Shown here piece after piece: positions 13,977 to 14,009 of a DNA stretch of 14,009 bases. Under the pieces are notes generated by a model. That model searched no databases and was not told where the DNA came from. It was given only the letters and a program-made list of their open reading frames with translations. Each line of letters starts with the position of its first letter. The first letter of the stretch is position 1. The DNA is from Chloroflexota bacterium. Its GTDB lineage: Bacteria; Chloroflexota; Dehalococcoidia; UBA3495. The stretch lies in contig NZUD01000047.1 in NCBI GenBank assembly GCA_002697005.1, positions 22,908 to 36,916 of the forward strand, given 5' to 3'. The translations under genes and the position numbers were made by a program.

Positions 13977-14009
13977 TCGCGCTCCTTAGTCTTTGTTCCG
14001 GGCGAGTCA

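Noticed and set aside
1..14009. Defence island, CRISPR array, integrase or transposon
   Set aside because: No regular repeat-spacer pattern, nuclease, recombinase or transposase was seen. All twelve genes are metabolic enzyme families.

Overview
The window looks like chromosomal, catabolism-rich DNA from an uncultured bacterium of moderate G+C. It holds twelve protein-coding genes packed closely in alternating strands. I see no phage, plasmid, transposase, CRISPR, rRNA or tRNA signature. Three bacterial-luciferase-type flavin-dependent monooxygenase genes within 12.5 kb, together with Ldh-type dehydrogenase, amidohydrolase, M20/M42 peptidase and gamma-glutamyltransferase-like genes, recall the marine SAR202 clade of Chloroflexota. 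Those genomes are known for expanded FMN/F420-type monooxygenase families. The assignment is an inference from gene content, not a phylogenetic result.

Layout. (1) Positions 1-3185, plus strand: a luciferase-like monooxygenase cut by the window edge, an alpha/beta hydrolase 17 nt downstream, and a second monooxygenase clearly homologous to the first. (2) 3287-4363, minus: an Ldh-family (malate/lactate/ureidoglycolate-type) NAD(P)-dependent dehydrogenase. (3) 4364-4515: a compact divergent control region with two extended -10 promoters and a perfect 16-bp palindrome between them. (4) 4516-7191, plus: an M42-like metallopeptidase and an amidase-signature hydrolase, separated by a degenerate hairpin repeat of the 'WIPAFAG' type. 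(5) 10894-7192, minus: a three-gene operon of a GGT-like Ntn-hydrolase, an M20 peptidase and a DinB-family protein, ending stop-to-stop against the amidase. (6) 10895-11357: the only long non-coding stretch, with a direct repeat and a leader hairpin but no recognised gene. (7) 11358-13002, plus: a limonene-monooxygenase-like flavoenzyme, a strong intrinsic-terminator-like hairpin, then a small carboxymuconolactone-decarboxylase-family protein. (8) 13976-13017, minus: an ACMSD-like amidohydrolase/decarboxylase.

Working together (inference): the two outer blocks look like modules that insert oxygen into cyclic or recalcitrant organic compounds (flavin monooxygenases), hydrolyse the ester, lactone or diketone product (alpha/beta hydrolase), and decarboxylate or rearrange ring-cleavage-like acids (CMD-family protein, ACMSD-like amidohydrolase). 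The middle block (M42, amidase, GGT-like, M20) cleaves amide and peptide bonds. No dedicated flavin reductase, transporter or regulator gene lies in the window, so reductant supply, uptake and control must come from elsewhere. I found no convincing new defence or mobile system. The most unusual items are the divergent palindromic control site, the terminator hairpin abutting the ribosome-binding site of the CMD gene, and the non-canonical active site of the GGT-like protein.
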